DNA of 64,000 bases from Sisyra terminalis. Taxonomy: Eukaryota > Arthropoda > Insecta > Neuroptera > Sisyridae. Made by a program: the position numbers and the translations under genes. The notes under the pieces are model-generated. The model ran no database searches. It was not told where the DNA came from and saw only the letters and a program-made list of their open reading frames with translations. The stretch covers positions 53,579,050 through 53,643,049 of the forward strand of contig OY292277.1 in assembly GCA_958496175.1 (NCBI GenBank). The letters are read 5' to 3'. Of this stretch, positions 59,286 to 64,000 are shown piece after piece (the stretch's first letter is position 1; the number at the start of each line of letters is the position of its first letter).

Positions 59286-59863
59286 GTCAATTTTCTCAAG
59301 TCAATATCTACAACGGGACCGAATAAAAATTGGTAAAATTTTCACAGAATGTTCTTTATACAAATAGAAATATCTCACAAAAAAATTATGACTAGGACTT
59401 AACTATATTTAGAGTAATAGAGCAAAGAATCTCAAGAAAAATGCTATCCTTCGACACCCCATGTAGGAACTCCCAATATATTGGGCCAAAAATTTTGAGG
59501 AATCTTGACCCTTAAGTATTCAGACAATATTATCGAATTCAATATCCTCGATGGATATTGAATCCAAAAATCCTTTTTTTCTTTATCAATCATTGAGATA
59601 TCGTTTGTAAAAGAATTAGTTTGTTTGTAAAATAGGTAATTGTGAATAGTATAAGTGCAAGAATACACTTGGAATCGTAATTTATAAAATTTAATTGAAT
59701 ATTTTTCAATTATTTAATTCAAATTTTAAATTATAATGCCTAAAAACGATAACGTTTTATAAATGGTGTTTTCTAATTATGATATAGTATATGCAAACCG
59801 CATTACATTCATGTATAACCAAAAGTAGTTCAATTGGGGTAAAATGAAAGTAATATAAATTAG
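59286..59863. other. No gene seen
   Basis: AT-rich spacer without recognised repeats. Confidence 0.5.
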
Positions 59864-59961
59864 AGGGGCATCCATTAATTACGTGGAGCAATTTTAGCTA
59901 CTTTTCGATCCCCCCCCTATTCCATCCCCCTGAACGTCTCACGTAATTAATGAATGCCCCT
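59864..59961. mobile_element. Short MITE, GGGGCAT...ATTAATTACGTG termini
   Basis: A 98-bp inverted repeat: AGGGGCATCCATTAATTACG at the left and CGTAATTAATGAATGCCCCT at the right, with a C-rich centre (GATCCCCCCC). Many insect genomes carry MITEs of this wording. The target duplication is not clear. Confidence 0.75.
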
Positions 59962-60269
59962 TTATATAAAAACAGTTAAATATTTTTCAGAGTTTATGGT
60001 TCAAAGTAGCATGGCCTATGCTGTATTGATAAACGGTTTATTCATATAATATAAAATATATACATTTTGTATAAGGAGCCAAATGTGTATACATGCAGTA
60101 TCTAATGTATAAATAGCTAAATTTAATATTTTATTTGAAAAGCAATAACTTTCCGTGACCTATTCAGTCCAAAACCAATGGCTAAAATTAGCAATTGAAT
60201 CAAATTGAAGAGACAGTTGAAACTAATGACATGAGAGTTCAAATTTGAGGCAATAATTATTATATTTAT

Positions 60270-61276
60270 AAGGGTGATTTTTTTTTTGTCTATTTTTTTT
60301 TTGGTCCCATCGTGAAATTTTGTTGGAAATACCAAAAAAAAAAATTCTCTGAAAGTTTGAGCCCTTAATATTAATTTTAAGTCCTCGACCAAGACGTGTC
60401 AAGATTTCCCATTGAAAATACACGGAAACTCTGATTTTTTATTTTTAAATTTCTATATCTCAGCGGCATTTCATGGGATCGCTTTTACCGACGGTGGTTT
60501 TTTCTCAGAATTAAACGCTCTACAAAAGTGCCCGTTGCGACAAAGTCGTAACTCACACCGGTGAGGTAGTACGAGCCACTGAACCTGATTTTTCCATAAA
60601 ATTCGCGCTTTTTTTTGCATTTATCTCGTAAATAACAAGAGCTACGGAAAAATTATAAATGAAAAACTTGTAGAGAATTTGATTTCCTACAAAAAAGGTC
60701 GTGTAGACCAAATCGCTAAGATCAATATTAAACGTGATATTAAGCCTTTTTAAATCAATAATCAATTCAAAGTTTAAATCAATGATCGGCAAAAATTTCA
60801 CAGAAAAATCAATTCAAGGCTTAATATCTCGTTTAATATTGATTTTAGCGATTTGGTCTACAGGAACTTTTTTGTAGGAAATCAAATTCTCTACAAGTTT
60901 TTCATTTATTATTTTTCCGTAGCTCTTGTTATTTACGAGATAAATGCAAAAAAAAACGCGATTTTATGGAAAAATCAGGTTCAGTGGCCCGTACTACCTC
61001 ACCGGTGTGAGTTACGACTTTATCGCAATGGGCACTTTTGTAGAGCGTTTAATTCTGAGAAAAAAACATCTTCGGTAAAAGCGATCCCATGAAATGCCGC
61101 TGAGATATAGAAATTTAAAAATAAAAAATCAGAGTTTCCGTGTATTTTCAATGGCAAATCTTTACACGTCTTGGTCGAGGACTTAAAATTAATATTAAGG
61201 GCTCAAACTTTCAAGGAATTTTTTTTTTGGTATTTCCAACAAAATTTCACGATGGGACCAAAAAAAAATCACCCTA
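60270..61276. mobile_element. Foldback element, family beta, copy 2
   Basis: A 1-kb inverted repeat from AGGGTGATTTTTTTTTTG to TCACCCTA, highly similar to 39385-40367 (TCACACCGGTGAGGTAGTAC, AGCTACGGAAAAATTATAAA). The centre is near 60765. The outer arms that extend the TMEM209 copy are absent here, so the beta unit is defined by this copy. Confidence 0.85.
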
Positions 61277-61454
61277 ATATTTATATTCCACTCCCATAGA
61301 TGTGTTTACAAGTTTATATTCTTTATCTTTTTTACCAATTTTTATGAAAATTTTGCGACTTTAAATGGATTGAATCGTATACTAATTTTTAGTTCAAATA
61401 ATTAAAAAACAAATACTGCAAAATTCTTAGATATATCTACTTTCTTTTTAAGAA

Positions 61455-62826
61455 ATGGACATCTCGGAAACTCCAAATAAAAACGGGGAAACCAGCGAAA
61501 ATATCGAAAATAAATGCACCACCACTTACAAATTGGTGGGTGAGGAGGCAGTTTCGTTGAACAAAAACTATATTTTATTTCTCGATGGAACAAAGTAATT
61601 GCATTTAACTATTAAAGACTATAAATTGCTAACGATTTCTCTAGTTTAGGAGTTCCAAAATACATGTTGGAGTTGGTCTTTCGGATAAGAGCTGCCGAAT
61701 TTATTCGGTCGACGAATCTTCGTTGAACAAAATCCATGAAATTAAAAGCCACCAAGATGGTATTGTAGGCGTGAAATTCTCCCACGAAAATAGTCAATTA
61801 TTCTTTTCTGGATCAAACGATGGTGTTATCAAACTATGGGATTTGCGCCAGCCGTTGACCAAAAGTTCTTTGGAGTTCAAAGGTTTGATTTTACAGTTCA
61901 AAAAATTGGTGAATTTAACGTTTTTTTTTTTAGAATCTGATAAAGCGTTGACTTGTTTTGATCTATCGAAAAATGATCGACTTTTAAGTGGAGGAACTGA
62001 GTTGATTGGTGGTGATTCTTTTATTCTTTTTTGGGACATTCGGAGTTCTAATTTGTTGGGAGGATATTGGGAATCACATACCGATGATATTACTCAAGTT
62101 AAATTTCATAAAACCAATTCCGATTTGTTGGCGTCCGGTTCGACCGATGGATTGGTTAATGTGTTTGATTTGTCTGAATCACAGGAAGATGATGCCCTTT
62201 TGTATACCTTTAATACTAATTCTTCGGTCGAACAAATTCAGTGGTTTTTGTCGCATAATAAGAAGGATGCCATCGGGTGTACTACTCATACGAATATTTT
62301 ACAATTGTGGCAGATAGAGGATGATGATTTTTATGTGGATTTTTCCCGTGAAAGTATATCTCAAGCTCTTGTGAAGGTATTGCGTAGATTTTTACTGGGC
62401 CTTTTTTTATTGCTGAGATTTACTTGTAGAAAGTATCAATGGATGATTGTTATGTAGCCAATTTTCATGGAATTGCCGATGGTGAGCTGTTGGTTTTAGC
62501 CGGATCAAATGTAGGTAAAGGAGAATTTTTACAAACTTTAAAAGTGAAAAATTCATCGTTGATTTCCGACGCCCAATTCTTGGAAAACAAACAAATTGTA
62601 CGAAGCAGTTGGTTTTGTGAAGAGGTACTAACTAAAATGCAGTGTTTCCGTACAAAAGTCGAATATATTTTCTCTTTAATTTCAGGACAATTTAATGGTA
62701 ACCGGAGGGGAATCGGGAATTTTAAGTCTGTGGAAACCGGGTCACCAATCATCATCGTCGATCAACACCAACTCCAAAAGTGAATCCAGTTTAAAACACA
62801 AAAGAACAACAACCAAACCTTATTGA
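61455..62826 (+). CDS. WDR89: WD repeat-containing protein 89
   Basis: Exons 61455-61594, 61650-61882, 61934-62376, 62430-62624 and 62686-62826 give 383 aa, near the family's usual size. WD40 blades are recognisable by FFSGSNDGVIKLWDLR, SFILFWDIR, LLASGSTDGLVNVFDLS, NILQLWQIE and VTGGESGILSLWKP, forming one beta-propeller. It is a likely protein-interaction scaffold; the molecular role of WDR89 is not established. The C-terminus after the last blade is Ser-rich then basic (KHKRTTTKPY). Introns are only 47-61 bp. The exon 2 donor is GTTTGA, needed to keep frame. The neighbouring TTC7 is divergent, 3.5 kb away across repeats. Confidence 0.94.
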
Positions 62827-63854
62827 TTAACTATATATTATTTTATTCAATTACGATATTTCTATGTACATTTGTTTCATTAAAAACATTAACTACAAGT
62901 TTGGAAATTGAATCAAAAATGTTGCCGATTTCAAGCAAAAGCCTCACGATTTATTTCCTTTAAACACATCTCCAATTTGTCAATGTCTACAAATGTCTAA
63001 GCGGGGGAAAAAACATCTCTGGTAACTTTATCAAAAAATTGATGCCCTTACTTGTACATTGTATCAGTAATTAATTTCTCTTATGGCAATTATAAATCTT
63101 TTCAATTTGGAAGAGAAATTATGGAAGAAAAAATGGTAAATGTACACGTGAAAACACATAAATTGCGCTTATATTACAAGCTCCAACATTTAAATATCGT
63201 AAAGAGATATTCTATAAATTAATCGTACACCATTTCTCTGGTAAATTTTTCCTTATAATCTGGCCCAAATCAAAAATTTACATTCCCTATTCAATATTCT
63301 ATCGATATAAGCAGAAAATATCTATTTCCTTCTTGTTTTAAGCCAAATTACAATATGAATACACTTACGACATAAATCTAACTTGAATAAATCCATTCTC
63401 TTTTAAAACAATCTTAATTTATAATACATGATTTATTAATTCGAAAAGAAAAAAAAAACAATCCAAACTTTAGAATAATAAAACTATAGATATACGTATT
63501 TATCTCTTATAAATAAATTATTTGCTCTTAAATAAATTCATAGCTTTTTTCTCTATAAAATAAAATTAAATATAATTCAACAAATTGAAAGAACATATAA
63601 TGAAAAAATTGAAGACAAAAAAAAAGGAGGAGGAGATTATATAAGAAAATTATCAATATAATTTATAAATTAATTAATTATTGTTATAGGTATTTAAATG
63701 GAATATAATAATTAGAGCGCTGATAGCATGTGCTGAATGCTGAATTTTGGTGATACGTTTGCAGTGATAAGAATAATGGCGTTGGTCTATTTAAAACTTA
63801 AAAACATAATTAATCTGAAACAAGAAAATCAATTAGACCAAAACATAAACAAAA
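62827..63854. other. WDR89 3' flank
   Basis: AT-rich. ATTAAA at 62879 is a possible poly(A) signal. No gene is seen. Confidence 0.5.
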
Positions 63855-64000
63855 GACTGCTTAAAAAAAAATTATGATTTTTTTTCCTTAATTATATCGA
63901 AAATATTGTTGGGAATAACACAAAAAATCCTAAGAAAGTTTAAACTCTTAAGCCGCATCGCAAATTTCGATTTTCCATAGAAATAACATGGGAACAATAT
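63855..64000. mobile_element. Foldback element, family alpha, cut by the window end
   Basis: Starts AGACTGCTTAAAAAAAAATT and continues TTAATTATATCGAAAATATT, GTTGGGAATAACA and CCGCATCGCAAATTTCG, the left arm of an alpha element. The rest lies outside. Confidence 0.75.

Noticed and set aside
1..64000. tRNA, rRNA or CRISPR arrays
   Set aside because: No cloverleaf with A/B boxes, rRNA blocks or spacer arrays recognised; the genome is eukaryotic. A tRNA covariance scan was not possible here.

Overview
This is nuclear DNA from an animal, almost certainly an insect. It is very AT-rich. Genes are split by short GT-AG introns (roughly 50-100 bp) mixed with a few introns of 1.4-3.4 kb, and the spaces are packed with inverted-repeat mobile elements. 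All six complete genes are conserved animal genes. I cannot place the order from sequence alone; a beetle-like genome is a guess.

Layout. 1-17.7 kb has no complete gene. It holds hAT-type elements with intact 8-bp target duplications, a GC-rich island at 3.9-4.6 kb that may be a promoter with a short first coding exon, a nested satellite array (4.7-10.66 kb) and a 9-bp-TSD MITE. 17.7-26.6 kb (+): N4BP2-like kinase/Smr protein, 873 aa, 3 exons. 29.8-33.8 kb (-): MOK kinase, 556 aa, 11 exons. 34.4-38.6 kb (+): MUS81 nuclease, 543 aa, 3 exons, head to head with MOK. 38.7-42.6 kb (-): TMEM209, 543 aa, 5 exons, tail to tail with MUS81 (stop codons 95 bp apart). 45.1-45.7 kb (-): TMEM222, 181 aa, one coding exon. 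46.5-58.0 kb (-): TTC7, 856 aa, 11 exons. 61.5-62.8 kb (+): WDR89, 383 aa, 5 exons. All gene models were spliced by hand. Every junction keeps frame, the exon lengths sum to whole codons, and the proteins follow the known families end to end.

The genes are functionally unrelated: DNA repair (MUS81, possibly N4BP2), a MAPK-like kinase (MOK), nuclear envelope (TMEM209), a membrane protein (TMEM222), the PI4KA scaffold (TTC7) and a WD40 protein (WDR89). I see no pathway cluster.

The most unusual content is a set of long foldback elements in at least five sequence families (here alpha to epsilon). Their termini and arms differ, but they share one order of conserved blocks and apparent TA target sites. 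They sit in seven of the eight long introns and in three intergenic or flanking gaps. Two further palindromic families carry a CUGANGA-hairpin-GAAA core that resembles a hammerhead ribozyme.
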